Positions 1-9,600 are shown, numbered from the stretch's first letter. The stretch is 64,000 nt of DNA from an uncultured Clostridia bacterium (GCA_947627135.1 CANQUV010000002.1:96343-160342); one strand, 5' to 3'. Notes: a model not told the origin generated them from the letters alone. Program-made: numbers and translations.

Positions 1-588
1 AGTGATTCGGCAAATTTATCTTATGTTTACAGCAATATGTTCTTTATTATTTTGTTTATAGTTCCTATTATTACAATGAAAAGCTTCAGTGAAGAAAAGC
101 GTCAGAAAACAGACCAGGCTCTTTTAACTTCTCCTGCAAGTCTTTTTCAGATAGTAATAGGCAAATTTTTAGGTGCGTTTGTTCTTTATGCGATCTGCTG
201 TGTAATTTTTATTGTGTATGCTGTTGTAATTGCTTTCTTTGTCTCTCCTGACTGGTCGGTAATTTTATGCACAACCATCGGCATTCTGCTTTTAGGCGGA
301 GCTTTGATTGCTATTGATATTTTCATTTCTTCACTTACTGAAAGTCAGGTGATCTCCGCTGTTGCAGGCTTTGCGATCGGAATTGTTATTTATCTTATGA
401 GCACACTTATTTCTGCAATTCCCTTTGATTGGATCTCTTCAATTCTTGAAACTGTAAACTTTGTAAACTATTACACCAACTTTACTTACGGTGTTTTAAG
501 ATTATCAGATGTTGTATTTTTCTTAAGCATTATTGGATTGTTTTTATTCTTTACCATCCGTGTTTTTGAAAAGAAACGCTGGAGCTAA
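1..588 (+). CDS. ABC-2 type transporter permease, GldF-like (5' end outside window)
   Basis: The frame is open from base 1 and ends at 588, so only the C-terminal 195 residues are visible. They contain about six hydrophobic segments and, near the start, the cytoplasmic motif SEEKRQKTDQALLTSP, typical of ABC-2 membrane subunits (EEKR...T..LLLTSP). The gene is followed after 15 nt by a GldG-like protein and then a DUF4340 protein. This three-gene order is that of the GldA/F/G-type systems; the ATPase should lie just left of the window. The substrate is unknown, and in non-gliding Firmicutes these systems have no established role. Family call is secure, function is not. Confidence 0.85.
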   Translation, partial: SDSANLSYVYSNMFFIILFIVPIITMKSFSEEKRQKTDQALLTSPASLFQIVIGKFLGAFVLYAICCVIFIVYAVVIAFFVSPDWSVILCTTIGILLLGGALIAIDIFISSLTESQVISAVAGFAIGIVIYLMSTLISAIPFDWISSILETVNFVNYYTNFTYGVLRLSDVVFFLSIIGLFLFFTIRVFEKKRWS

Positions 589-603
589 AGGAGGTAAAAC
601 AAA

Positions 604-2307
604 ATGAGTATTGATAACAAAAATAAAGAAATAAATGAAAATGTTCAAACTTCCGCTGAAACATCGGCTGAAGAAGTAAATGCCGTAACAGAAGCTGAAC
701 AAACTTCTGAAGAAACAAAGACTGAAACAGAAGATAAACAAACTTCTGAAGAAACAAAGACTGAAACAGAAGACAAACAAACTTCTGAAGAAGCAAAACC
801 TGATACAAAAACCGTCAAAAAGAAAAAAGCACAAAAGAAAAAAGGCGGTTTAAAAAAGTTTTTTAAATCAAGGAAAGCTAAACACGGTACAATTGCGGTT
901 GCAATAGTTGCTGTTGTAATTGCACTTACTATACTTTTAAATGTGATATGCAATCTGCTTGTTGAGCGTTTTCCTGCCCTTTCCTTTGATTTAACATCTA
1001 ACCAGGTTTTTGCCCTTCAAGACGACACATCGGACTATGTATCCCACCTTGATAAGGATGTTACAATTTATGTCCTTGCAGACGAAGACAGCTTTGTTGC
1101 AAACGGAAAATACTTTGTTCAGGCAGAAAAATTCCTTAACTCTATGGAAGATCTTTCAGAGCATATAAAGATTAAATATGTTGATGTATCAAAAAATCCA
1201 ACATTCACAAGTAATTACAATAATATTGACTGGTCAATATCAACTCATGTATTTCTTGTTGAATGCGGTGAAGAATACAGGGTACTTGATATAAAAGACT
1301 GTTTTGAATACGATGAAGAATCTTACTACTATTACGGTACAATGGATATCACCTCATCAACTGTTGAGCAGGCTATTGTTACAGCTATGCTTAATGTAAC
1401 AACAGATAACAAAATAGTTGTTGATATAATTTCAGGCAATTCAGAACAAGACAGCACTTCAATAAAGGAGTTGCTTGAAAACAATGCATATCAAACAAAT
1501 GAAGTAAATCTTACAACTTCCGACCTTGATGAAGACGCAAAAGTTGCTTTCTTATTTGCCCCTTCAGTTGACCTTGACGCTCCGGCCATAGAAAAACTTG
1601 AAAAGTGGCTTAATAACAGCGGAGATTACGGAAAATCCTTAATTTACGTTGCAAATTATGATGTTGAAAGTACTCCGAACCTCGATATTTTCCTTGAAAA
1701 ATGGGGAATAAAAATGAGCGACGGAATAATTTTTGAAACAGACCCCAACTATCTTGTATCAAACACATATTTAGTATCATTAACAAATTATAACGAAATA
1801 TTTACAGAGGACCTTAAAAACAATTCAATTCCAGTAATATCATCTTATGCAAGAGGCGTTGAAGTTACAGACACAGAACTTGCGACCCCCGTTTTAACGA
1901 CCTCTAATTCTGCGGGTATTTTACCTTATTCGGAAAAATCAAATACCGAATGGGATTATAGAAGTGCTATTACAGGAGATCCTTTAAATGTTGCGGCTAT
2001 GGGCACGCAGGCAAATACAGACAGCGTAGAATCAAATGTTGTAGTATTCGGTTCCTTTGAAATGTTCTCAAACTCTATTATGTCATATAACAGTTATAAC
2101 AACTCGGCATTCCTTGTAAATGCCGTAAATACGCTTGCTGACCGTGACAATATAGGTATTACAATAGAAAGCAAATCTATGGACACAGCTAATTTAGGTA
2201 TTGACCTTGCCGGTCAGAACGCATTAATGATCCTGTTTGTAATCATTGTTCCTATTGCCGTTCTTGTTGCAGGTCTGGTAATATGGATTCGCAGGAGGAA
2301 TAAATAA
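604..2307 (+). CDS. GldG-like ABC transporter auxiliary protein
   Basis: 567 residues. A charged cytoplasmic N-terminus (about 1-92) with a threefold 13-residue repeat is followed by a TM helix (about 95-118), a large extracytoplasmic domain, and a C-terminal TM helix ending in RRRNK. The segment after TM1 (LSFDLTSNQVFALQD) matches the start of the GldG/ABC_transp_aux domain, in which a thioredoxin-like region follows. The start is supported by AAGGAGG 8 nt upstream. The stop TAA and the next gene's ATG share one base (TAATG), implying translational coupling. Presumed partner of the upstream permease; the actual substrate cannot be read from the sequence. Confidence 0.82.
   Translation: MSIDNKNKEINENVQTSAETSAEEVNAVTEAEQTSEETKTETEDKQTSEETKTETEDKQTSEEAKPDTKTVKKKKAQKKKGGLKKFFKSRKAKHGTIAVAIVAVVIALTILLNVICNLLVERFPALSFDLTSNQVFALQDDTSDYVSHLDKDVTIYVLADEDSFVANGKYFVQAEKFLNSMEDLSEHIKIKYVDVSKNPTFTSNYNNIDWSISTHVFLVECGEEYRVLDIKDCFEYDEESYYYYGTMDITSSTVEQAIVTAMLNVTTDNKIVVDIISGNSEQDSTSIKELLENNAYQTNEVNLTTSDLDEDAKVAFLFAPSVDLDAPAIEKLEKWLNNSGDYGKSLIYVANYDVESTPNLDIFLEKWGIKMSDGIIFETDPNYLVSNTYLVSLTNYNEIFTEDLKNNSIPVISSYARGVEVTDTELATPVLTTSNSAGILPYSEKSNTEWDYRSAITGDPLNVAAMGTQANTDSVESNVVVFGSFEMFSNSIMSYNSYNNSAFLVNAVNTLADRDNIGITIESKSMDTANLGIDLAGQNALMILFVIIVPIAVLVAGLVIWIRRRNK
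700..794 (+). repeat. 39-bp in-frame tandem repeat in the GldG-like gene
   Basis: Units begin at 700, 739 and 778 (third partial) and encode QTSEETKTETEDK-type Thr/Glu/Lys repeats in the cytoplasmic tail. The first two units are almost identical, which suggests slippage-prone length variation. The repeat also generates long spurious open frames on the opposite strand. Confidence 0.85.
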
Positions 2308-3863
2308 TGAAGAAAAATAAAAAGCTCCTTATTATTGTTATTGCTTGTGCCGTAGTACTTGTAGGCGTTTTGCTTGCACTATTGTTCTGGCCTAAAGGAA
2401 CCGGTAATTTAAGCGATTCCCTTGATGACGGTACTCCTATTTCAACATCTGTTGATGATAAGGGAGTTCATCAGGCACAGCTTAAATTAAACGAAAAAGG
2501 CGAGCTTGATAACAACAGTTACGGAACTTTGATTGATTATGTTCCGGCGCAGATATCAACAATTAAGGTTGAAAATACATCCGGAAGCTATGAAATAAAA
2601 TCAACTACGCCCACAACAACCGATGAAAAAGGCAATACTATAAGCGATACTACCGTTTATACACTTGTAGGCTTTGAAGATTTTGATCTTCAGTCCGGTC
2701 AGGCAGATAGTATTGCAAATAATGTTGCGGCTCTTGATTTTACAAGCGTTGCAAGTATTGACGGTGCAAACGAAAAGGACTTCGGTTTTGAAAACCCCAG
2801 AGCCACAGCTACCGTAACTTATACAGATGATACAAGTGCTGTCATAATTGTAGGCAATCAGGCACCTATGGAAGCCGGTTCATATATAAAATTCGGCTCG
2901 GGTTCTACAATTTATCTTGTAGCAGACGATTCAATTTCGGCCTTGCTTTACAGTGTAAACGATTTAATTTCATTAACAATTAACAATTCGGCAGAATCCA
3001 ATGATGACGCAACTCCTACAAAGGTTACATTAAGCGGAACAAATTACCCGAAAGAAGTAGAATTTGTACAGAATACAGATAAATCAAATTCCGCACAATA
3101 TGTAATTCAGAAACCGGAAACTCTTTTTGCCGACGATAACAAAACCAGTTTGGTTACAGGTGCGATCAGAGGTCTTTATGCAGACAGCGTTGCCTATGCA
3201 AACCCGTCAGATAAACAAATCAGCGACTGCGGCCTTAATGATCCCTATGCACATGTAGTTGGCGAATATCCGGATGAAACCTTTGATTTAATTGCTTCAA
3301 AACCGGATTCCGAAGGTAATGTTTTCATAATGAAAAACGGAGGAAATGTAGTTTATAAAATGGCAAGTGCAAATCTTCCATGGACTACATTAAAATATGA
3401 GGATTTAATTTCAACTTATGTTTTAAATCCGAGTTTTACCGCACTTACTTCCATGACTGTAAACGACGGCAGTACGGATTATAAGTTTGACCTTTCAACA
3501 GAAACTTCTACTTCAACAGATAACGAAGGTTCAGAAACAACGACCCAGACTACTACGGTTAAGTACGGAGCGCTTTTAATTACCCTTGAAAACTTTAATA
3601 TTTTCTTCCAAAATGTTGCATACACAGAAAGAATAGATAAAACAGCATCCAACCCATCGGGTTCACCTGTTTTAACTGTCAAATATACTTACTCCACAAA
3701 GGACGATACCGATACAATAAGTTTTTATAAGTATGATTCAGGAAAATATATTGCAACATTAAACGGCAGAACTGTCGGAACTGTATATGAAAACAGAATT
3801 AAAAATATAATTGAACAGGTTTCAAAAGTTGCAAAGGATGAAACAGTAGATACTTTAAGCTAA
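2307..3863 (+). CDS. DUF4340 domain membrane-anchored protein
   Basis: 518 residues with an N-terminal TM helix (about 7-28, ending LLFWPKG) and a long Ser/Thr/Asp-rich exterior. The region IDYVPAQISTIKVEN and the following beta-rich segments resemble DUF4340 proteins, which commonly follow GldG-like genes. It has no signal peptidase site, so it should stay anchored. It overlaps the upstream stop codon by one base and is the last gene before a strong terminator. Role is presumed to be accessory to the ABC complex. Confidence 0.75.
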   Translation: MKKNKKLLIIVIACAVVLVGVLLALLFWPKGTGNLSDSLDDGTPISTSVDDKGVHQAQLKLNEKGELDNNSYGTLIDYVPAQISTIKVENTSGSYEIKSTTPTTTDEKGNTISDTTVYTLVGFEDFDLQSGQADSIANNVAALDFTSVASIDGANEKDFGFENPRATATVTYTDDTSAVIIVGNQAPMEAGSYIKFGSGSTIYLVADDSISALLYSVNDLISLTINNSAESNDDATPTKVTLSGTNYPKEVEFVQNTDKSNSAQYVIQKPETLFADDNKTSLVTGAIRGLYADSVAYANPSDKQISDCGLNDPYAHVVGEYPDETFDLIASKPDSEGNVFIMKNGGNVVYKMASANLPWTTLKYEDLISTYVLNPSFTALTSMTVNDGSTDYKFDLSTETSTSTDNEGSETTTQTTTVKYGALLITLENFNIFFQNVAYTERIDKTASNPSGSPVLTVKYTYSTKDDTDTISFYKYDSGKYIATLNGRTVGTVYENRIKNIIEQVSKVAKDETVDTLS

Positions 3864-3883
3864 ATTTGTTAAAATTAATAAAG

Positions 3884-3934
3884 CAGCACCTGCCGAAGAG
3901 TTTATCTTCTTTAGGCAGGTGCTGTTGTTTTTTT
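3884..3934 (+). terminator. Rho-independent terminator of the GldFG-DUF4340 operon
   Basis: AGCACCTGCC (3885-3894) pairs with GGCAGGTGCT (3914-3923) and is followed by GTTGTTTTTTT. It lies 20 nt after the stop codon. Confidence 0.9.
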
Positions 3935-4034
3935 AATATTAATAATTTATACATTTTAAAAATATTATTATTTATACAAATATTTTTACTGTATCTTTTT
4001 TAAAAATCTCTGCAAAATTTTGCAATTATTAAAG

Positions 4035-4170
4035 GGTTTCACCGTTACCGACGGCGACAAAGGCTTAAAAAACCAGATGCATTTTCTTTTGTGAGCAAGG
4101 TTTCGCCGTCACCGACGGCGACAAAGGGCTCCTCGCCCTTTGATCCCCCGCGAGCTTTTGAAAAAGCTCG
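4035..4170. repeat. Cluster of short hairpins with a duplicated ~30-nt motif
   Basis: A motif beginning GGTTTC and containing ACCGACGGCGACAAAGG occurs at 4035 and again at 4099. Three stems follow in a row: CGCCGTC/GACGGCG (4104-4120), AAAGGGC/GCCCTTT (4123-4141), and the near-perfect palindrome CGAGCTTTTGAAAAAGCTCG (4151-4170). It is more GC-rich than its surroundings and non-coding. It looks like an interspersed repetitive element; identity not known to me. Confidence 0.65.
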
Positions 4171-4178
4171 ACCAAAAC

Positions 4179-4288
4179 TTTTGCTTATTTTATCTATAAC
4201 CTTTGCTTATTTTATCTATAACCTTTGCTTTCTTTATCTATAACTTTTGCTTACCTTAACTATAACTTTTGCTTGTTTTATACAAGTT
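4179..4288. repeat. 22-bp tandem repeat, five copies
   Basis: Units of the type CTTTGCTTATTTTATCTATA + AC start at 4179, 4201, 4223, 4245 and 4267. Copies 1 and 2 are near-identical and copies 4-5 are degraded. The array runs up to the stop codon of the SPFH gene. The rest of the spacer 3935-4034 is AT-rich with nothing recognisable. Confidence 0.85.
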
Positions 4289-4290
4289 TT

Positions 4291-5550
4291 TTAAGACAGT
4301 TTTGTTCCGCATTCAGGGCAGAATTTTGTTCCTTCTTTAACTTCTGCTCCGCAGTTTGTGCAGAATTTTTTGGTTGGTGCTTCAGGTTTTTTTTCACCGC
4401 ATTGTGAACAGAATTTTCCTGTATTTACTGCACCGCAGATACAAGTCCATTCGTTTTCACCTACTGATGTTGCAGGAGATTGTGGCTCCGAAACCGGCTG
4501 CTCCGGCTGGGAAGGAGCCTGTGGCTGTACGGGAGGCTGTGGAGGCTGTTTAGGCTGTAAATTATTTCCGTAACCGCCTAATATATTTCCTCCCATATTC
4601 ATTCCCATTCCAACGCCCATAAAACCTGCCATAGAGCCGTTGCCGTTTGATCCTGCATCCTTTAATCCCTCTGCAAGATTTGCGGCTACATAGCCCTTTT
4701 GAACTGCGTCATCGGAAAGCATAGCGCCTTTGTTACGCATATTGATAAGCTTTTGTGATTCTTCATCATAAGAAAGGCTGGCAATACCAACTGACTGTAT
4801 TTCCATACCTCTGTTGCCGTTCCAATCTTCATCGAGAGTTTCAGCCATATATTTGCCAAGTTCACGGCCTTTTGAAACTACAAATGAAATTCTGATACCG
4901 TCTGCGGACATCTGATTGATAGCGCTTGTAAAAGCTTCTAAATACTCATCTAAATATTGACGGTTTACATCGTTAATGTCAACAGATGTTCCGTCAGTTA
5001 CTGCGCCTTTTGGAATTACCTCTGCATAAAATTTAAGAGGGTCTGTAATCTTAATTGAATAGGTACCGTGTGCTCTTAAGAAAAGTTCGCTGTTATAAAA
5101 AGTATCAAAATAGTTTACCGGATTGACTGTTCCGAATTTAATGCCCTTGATCTCCTGCAAATTAATAAAGAATACTTTTTGTGATTGAGGAGTAATTCCA
5201 CCGTATTTAATACGGTTGAAAGTCTCTTTCAATGAATCGCCGAATTGTCCGTTAAAAAGAGAAGGCATTGAGCTGTTATCCACCTTGTAATAACCCGGTT
5301 CTGCAGTATAATCAACAACCTTGCCTCCGTCAATAAGCATCATAAACTGATTATCCATAACATGAATAACAGAACCGTTTGATACTATACTGTTTGAACC
5401 TTTTTTATTTTGTGATTTTCCGTTTTGAGTAATAAGTCTGCCCGGCGCAAAGCAGGTAGTATCGCTCATAGGCTCAGGCTCTATAACTTCAAGCCAACTT
5501 TCTGCAAGACCGCCTCCGATTGCATTTAACGCCGCTTTAATAATACCCAT
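4291..5550 (-). CDS. SPFH-domain protein with C-terminal zinc ribbons (YdjI-like)
   Basis: 419 residues. The N-terminal ~300 residues match the SPFH/YdjI group (long annotated as virion-core-like proteins), with GMEIQSVGIASLSYD and a Gly/Met-rich region after it. A Pro/Gln linker leads to two zinc-ribbon motifs at the C-terminus: CICG...CSQCG and CTNCG...CPECG. In Bacillus subtilis YdjI belongs to the PspA-related ydjFGHI membrane-stress cluster; no PspA is visible here. The RBS AAGGAGA precedes the ATG. It is probably cotranscribed with the upstream gene at 5563-6345, which also carries a zinc ribbon and ends 12 nt before it. A membrane-stress role is inference. Confidence 0.8.
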   Translation of the reverse strand: MGIIKAALNAIGGGLAESWLEVIEPEPMSDTTCFAPGRLITQNGKSQNKKGSNSIVSNGSVIHVMDNQFMMLIDGGKVVDYTAEPGYYKVDNSSMPSLFNGQFGDSLKETFNRIKYGGITPQSQKVFFINLQEIKGIKFGTVNPVNYFDTFYNSELFLRAHGTYSIKITDPLKFYAEVIPKGAVTDGTSVDINDVNRQYLDEYLEAFTSAINQMSADGIRISFVVSKGRELGKYMAETLDEDWNGNRGMEIQSVGIASLSYDEESQKLINMRNKGAMLSDDAVQKGYVAANLAEGLKDAGSNGNGSMAGFMGVGMGMNMGGNILGGYGNNLQPKQPPQPPVQPQAPSQPEQPVSEPQSPATSVGENEWTCICGAVNTGKFCSQCGEKKPEAPTKKFCTNCGAEVKEGTKFCPECGTKLS

Positions 5551-5562
5551 AGTAATCTCTCC

Positions 5563-6345
5563 TTAAAAATGTTTTGTATTTTTTGTTTTTTCATCTATCC
5601 TGTTAAACTTCCAGGAGTAAATGTTTATTTCCTTTATGCCGGTTCCGCAGTATTCGCAGAACTTTGTACCTATGTTTGTAATTGGCGCACCGCAGTTGGG
5701 ACAGTTTAAACCCACTGAACCTTCGCCATGGTTATGTTCTTTGATTTTGCTTATATCCTGAATATATACAAGGCAGATATCATAAACAGTTTGAGTTTTA
5801 AGATCTTTATTTCCGGATAAAAGCTCACCGTTTTCATTTGATAAATAACCTATGTACTCAACTGCCGACTGAAATGTTATCTCAACAGTTGCCCCTGTTT
5901 TTTTATACATGGAAATCTGCGTATCGTGAATTACTATTTGAGAAAAGTATGAAGCTGCACCCTGCCTGTTCAAATCATCTATTATGTTATTAACCTGTAA
6001 TGTTAAATCTTCAGAACAATCGGTATTTGCAAGCTCTGTTTTTTCACTGATTGCATTTAGATAATCCTTTAAAACGACCTCTGCCTTTTGAGAGTATTGC
6101 TCAAAATTAAATTCAGGAAAATCCCGTTTTATTTGAGGAAGATAAATTGTTGTCATAGATGCAACCGAGCGTGGAGTTTCAGACATAATTTCTTTTTGTT
6201 TTTGAATACCTTCATTCAGAGTAGATGTACCGAAAACATCTCTTGAAAATTGTCTGACCTTATATCTGATAAAAAGAACAAGCACTAAAACTGCCGCAAG
6301 CAAAATAATTGTTATTGAGACAAAAACAATCAAACCTGTATTCAT
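5563..6345 (-). CDS. Membrane-anchored zinc-ribbon protein, possibly Tim44-like
   Basis: 260 residues: an N-terminal TM helix (about 5-27), a central alpha/beta region (about 60-200) and a C-terminal zinc ribbon CPNCG...CEYCG. The core phrase (LPQIKRDFPEFNFEQ) and the Ca2+-free, cystatin-like layout resemble Tim44-like domain proteins that are often paired with zinc ribbons, but I cannot confirm the fold. It lies directly upstream of the SPFH/zinc-ribbon gene in the same orientation, so the two probably act together at the membrane. Specific function unknown. Confidence 0.65.
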   Translation of the reverse strand: MNTGLIVFVSITIILLAAVLVLVLFIRYKVRQFSRDVFGTSTLNEGIQKQKEIMSETPRSVASMTTIYLPQIKRDFPEFNFEQYSQKAEVVLKDYLNAISEKTELANTDCSEDLTLQVNNIIDDLNRQGAASYFSQIVIHDTQISMYKKTGATVEITFQSAVEYIGYLSNENGELLSGNKDLKTQTVYDICLVYIQDISKIKEHNHGEGSVGLNCPNCGAPITNIGTKFCEYCGTGIKEINIYSWKFNRIDEKTKNTKHF

Positions 6346-6405
6346 ATTTCTCTTATCCTGATTTGTTATTATTTATATTTTCTTTTTGTATATTTATTCA
6401 AAAAA

Positions 6406-8187
6406 TCATTTATTATTTTCTGTAACTGCAATTCCCAAAACTTCAAGGCTTTCAGCGTCAACAGTTGAAGGACAAGCCGACATTAGTTCGCTTGCATTTT
6501 GTACCTTCGGAAATGCAGTAACATCTCTTAAGCTGTCTGCATTACATAAAATCATGGCAACTCTGTCAAGACCTATACCCATTCCTCCGTGAGGAGGAGC
6601 TCCGTATTTATATGCTTCTACCAAAAAGCCGAATTTTGCATCGATCTCTTCGTCTGTCATTTTTAATGCTCTGAACATCTTTTGCTGAAGTTCAGGGTCA
6701 GTGATTCTCATTGAACCGCTGGAAAGTTCTGTGCCGTTTAAGGTAAGATCATACGCTTTTGCAACAACCTTTGAAGGGTCGGTATCAAGATATTGCAGAC
6801 ACTCTTCTTTAGGCATTGTAAAAGGATGGTGCATAGCTACCCATTCTCCGGATTCGTCATCATATTCAAAGAACGGAAAATCTACGATCCATAAAAATTT
6901 GAATGTATTGGGAATTAGATCAAGTTTCTTTGCAGCTTTAAGCCTTAAAGCTCCTAATGTTGAAAGTACAACAGATTTTTTATCGGCAACAATAAATACA
7001 ACATCGCCTTTTTCTGCACCAAGTGTATTTAAAATTTTTTCAAGCTCGCCCTCTGCCATAAACTTTTTAAAAGAGCAGGCAGGTTCATCATCTACCCATC
7101 TTATATATGCAAGACCTTTTGCACCTATGCCTTTAACATATTCTGTAAGTTTGTCAATTTCTTTTCTTGTATAAGTATTTGCACTGTTTTTTGCTACAAT
7201 TGCTCGAACTGTTCCGCCTTCTTTAACTGCATTTGCAAATACCCCGAACCCGCTGTCCTTTACAAGCTCTGAAATATTCTGAATTTTCATATCAAAACGA
7301 ATATCAGGCTTGTCTGAACCGTAGTTTTCCATGGCCTCATTATAGCTCATTCTCTCAAAAGGAGTTTCCAGCTCCTGATTCATAATTTCCTTGAAAAGTC
7401 TTTTAAAAAGACCTTCGTTAATTTCAAGAATATCATCTACATCAACAAATGAAAGCTCCATATCTATCTGTGTAAATTCAGGCTGACGGTCTGCTCTTAG
7501 ATCTTCATCTCTGAAACACCTTGCAAGCTGAATGTATCTGTCAAAGCCTGACAGCATTAAAAGCTGTTTATACATCTGGGGCGACTGGGGAAGCGCATAG
7601 AACTTTCCCTTATGAATTCTTGAGGGAACCAGATAATCTCTTGCTCCCTCGGGAGTTGACTTGATCATCATAGGTGTTTCTATTTCTACAAATCCGTTTT
7701 CATAAAAGTAGTCTCTTGAAACCTTTGCAATTTTACTTCTCATTATAATATTTTTCTGCAAGGGCGCTCTTCTTAAATCAAGATAACGGTGTTTGAGTCT
7801 TAATTCTTCATTTGTATCTGTATTATCAAGAATTTCAAATGGAGGTGTTTGCGCCTTTGAAAGAACTCTTAAATCCGTTACTTCAATTTCAATATCTCCT
7901 GTTGAAATTTCGTTGTTTTTTGAGCTTCTTTCTCTTACAATTCCTTTTGCAGCAAGTACAAACTCACTTCTGCAGGCAAATGCCTTTTCAAAAGTTTCTT
8001 TATCTGTAATGTCTGTAAAAGCAAGCTGAACAATACCTGTACGGTCTCTTAAATCTATAAATATCAGCTGGCCTAAATCACGCTGTCGCTGTACCCAGCC
8101 GCAGACTGTAACTTCCTTTCCGCAGTCTTCTATTCTTAAGTCGCCGCAATAGTTGGTTCTTTTTAATCCTGTCATAAATTCTGCCAT
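6406..8187 (-). CDS. aspS: Aspartate-tRNA ligase
   Basis: 593 residues, normal for the bacterial type. An N-terminal OB-fold anticodon-binding domain (about 1-110; GWVQRQRDLGQLIFIDLRDR) precedes a class II core with motif 2 (CFRDEDLRADRQPEFTQIDM), a GAD-type insertion (about 290-420) and motif 3 (GIGLDRVAMIL). Charges tRNA-Asp with aspartate in the cytoplasm; whether it also charges tRNA-Asn cannot be told here. The ATG has GGAGG upstream. hisS ends 12 nt before it, so hisS-aspS form an operon. Confidence 0.97.
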   Translation of the reverse strand: MAEFMTGLKRTNYCGDLRIEDCGKEVTVCGWVQRQRDLGQLIFIDLRDRTGIVQLAFTDITDKETFEKAFACRSEFVLAAKGIVRERSSKNNEISTGDIEIEVTDLRVLSKAQTPPFEILDNTDTNEELRLKHRYLDLRRAPLQKNIIMRSKIAKVSRDYFYENGFVEIETPMMIKSTPEGARDYLVPSRIHKGKFYALPQSPQMYKQLLMLSGFDRYIQLARCFRDEDLRADRQPEFTQIDMELSFVDVDDILEINEGLFKRLFKEIMNQELETPFERMSYNEAMENYGSDKPDIRFDMKIQNISELVKDSGFGVFANAVKEGGTVRAIVAKNSANTYTRKEIDKLTEYVKGIGAKGLAYIRWVDDEPACSFKKFMAEGELEKILNTLGAEKGDVVFIVADKKSVVLSTLGALRLKAAKKLDLIPNTFKFLWIVDFPFFEYDDESGEWVAMHHPFTMPKEECLQYLDTDPSKVVAKAYDLTLNGTELSSGSMRITDPELQQKMFRALKMTDEEIDAKFGFLVEAYKYGAPPHGGMGIGLDRVAMILCNADSLRDVTAFPKVQNASELMSACPSTVDAESLEVLGIAVTENNK

Positions 8188-8199
8188 AATATCCTCCGG

Positions 8200-9501
8200 T
8201 TAAACGCCTGCTATAAGACGGTTTCTGTTTTGTGTATATACTTGAAAAAATTCCTGTGCAAAGCTTTCTGTCAAGCTGATTTCAACCTGTTCGCCTGTTT
8301 CCATATTTTTTATTTTCGCTTTGCTTTCTTCGATTTCATTATCCCCTAAAACCATACTGAACTTTGCACCGATTTTATCTGCATATTTCATTTGTGCTCT
8401 TAAACCTCTGCCTACAACATCGGTTTCTCCTTTAAGCCCACTCTCTCTGATTTGTTTAATAAGCTCAAAAGCTTTTAATTTTGCTTTATCTCCCAGCCCT
8501 GCAATATACAAATCGCAGGTATCGGATTTTGGAATTTCAATACCCTGATTATCCATAAGCATCAATAATCTCTCAATTCCCATAGCAAAGCCTAACGATG
8601 GTACATGCTGACCGCCTAACTCTTCAATTAAACCGTCATATCTTCCTCCGCCGCAAACCGTTCCCTGAGAGCCGATATAATCGGTTACAAATTCAAAAAC
8701 GGTTTTTGTGTAATAGTCAAGACCTCTTACAATTGAGGGGTTTACTATATATTTAACGCCTGCACCGTCAAGATAAGTTTTTACCTTTTCAAAATGCTCG
8801 TTACAATCTTCACATAAATAATCTATGACCTTTGGTGCATTTTCTGCGATCTTTTTATCCTCGGGACTTTTACAGTCCAGTATTCTCATAGGATTTTTCT
8901 CAAGTCTTGAAAGGCAGGTATCACAAAGTTTATCCTTGTATTTTTCAAAGTATTCTCTTAACGCCTTGTGGTATTCTGCCCTGCATTTTGGACATCCGAT
9001 CGAATTGATTTCCAAATGAAGTTCTTTGATTTGAAGTCTGTCAAAAATTGATTGTGCCGCACAAATAAGTTCTGCGTCGGCAACCGGGTCTGCTGTACCG
9101 TATTCTTCCAAACCGAATTGGTGAAATTCTCTAAGTCTGCCTGCTTGAGGCTTTTCATATCTGTAACAGGAAACAAAGTATGACACTTTTACGGGAAGCC
9201 CGTCGTTTAAAACAGCGTGCTCCAGCACTGCCCTTGCGGCTCCTGCAGTACCCTCCGGACGAAGTGTTACGGATTCTCCGCCTTTTGTATCAAAAGTGTA
9301 CATTTCCTTTTGAACAACATCTGTTGTCTGACCTACACCTCTTGCAAAAAGCTCTGTGTGCTCAAAAACGGGCGTGCGGATTTCTTTAAAGCCGTAATTT
9401 TCAGCTTCGTTTCTCATTATTTTTTCTACAAACTGCCATTTGAAACTTTCTTTTGGAAGTACATCTTCCGTTCCTTTTATTTTTTTGGTAATAAGGCTCA
9501 T
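8200..9501 (-). CDS. hisS: Histidine-tRNA ligase
   Basis: 433 residues from the ATG at 9501, which has AGGAGG with 7-nt spacing; an in-frame start nine codons upstream adds residues not typical of the family. Class II motifs: motif 2 RYEKPQAGRLREFHQFGLEE, the His-specific GLDYYTKTVFEF segment, motif 3 GFAMGIERLL, and a C-terminal anticodon-binding domain. Attaches histidine to tRNA-His. First gene of the hisS-aspS pair. Confidence 0.97.
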   Translation of the reverse strand: MSLITKKIKGTEDVLPKESFKWQFVEKIMRNEAENYGFKEIRTPVFEHTELFARGVGQTTDVVQKEMYTFDTKGGESVTLRPEGTAGAARAVLEHAVLNDGLPVKVSYFVSCYRYEKPQAGRLREFHQFGLEEYGTADPVADAELICAAQSIFDRLQIKELHLEINSIGCPKCRAEYHKALREYFEKYKDKLCDTCLSRLEKNPMRILDCKSPEDKKIAENAPKVIDYLCEDCNEHFEKVKTYLDGAGVKYIVNPSIVRGLDYYTKTVFEFVTDYIGSQGTVCGGGRYDGLIEELGGQHVPSLGFAMGIERLLMLMDNQGIEIPKSDTCDLYIAGLGDKAKLKAFELIKQIRESGLKGETDVVGRGLRAQMKYADKIGAKFSMVLGDNEIEESKAKIKNMETGEQVEISLTESFAQEFFQVYTQNRNRLIAGV

Positions 9502-9600
9502 CGGCCTGCCTCCTAATTTATAATACAATTATTGGGCAGCAAACGCCGCCCAATAGTAATTTTAGAAATTGATATTTTTAATTTATATATTACTTTAATA

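Noticed and set aside
544..953. Minus-strand open frames with Phe/Cys-rich repeats
   Set aside because: Shadow of the 39-bp repeat in the GldG-like gene; no RBS and wrong composition.
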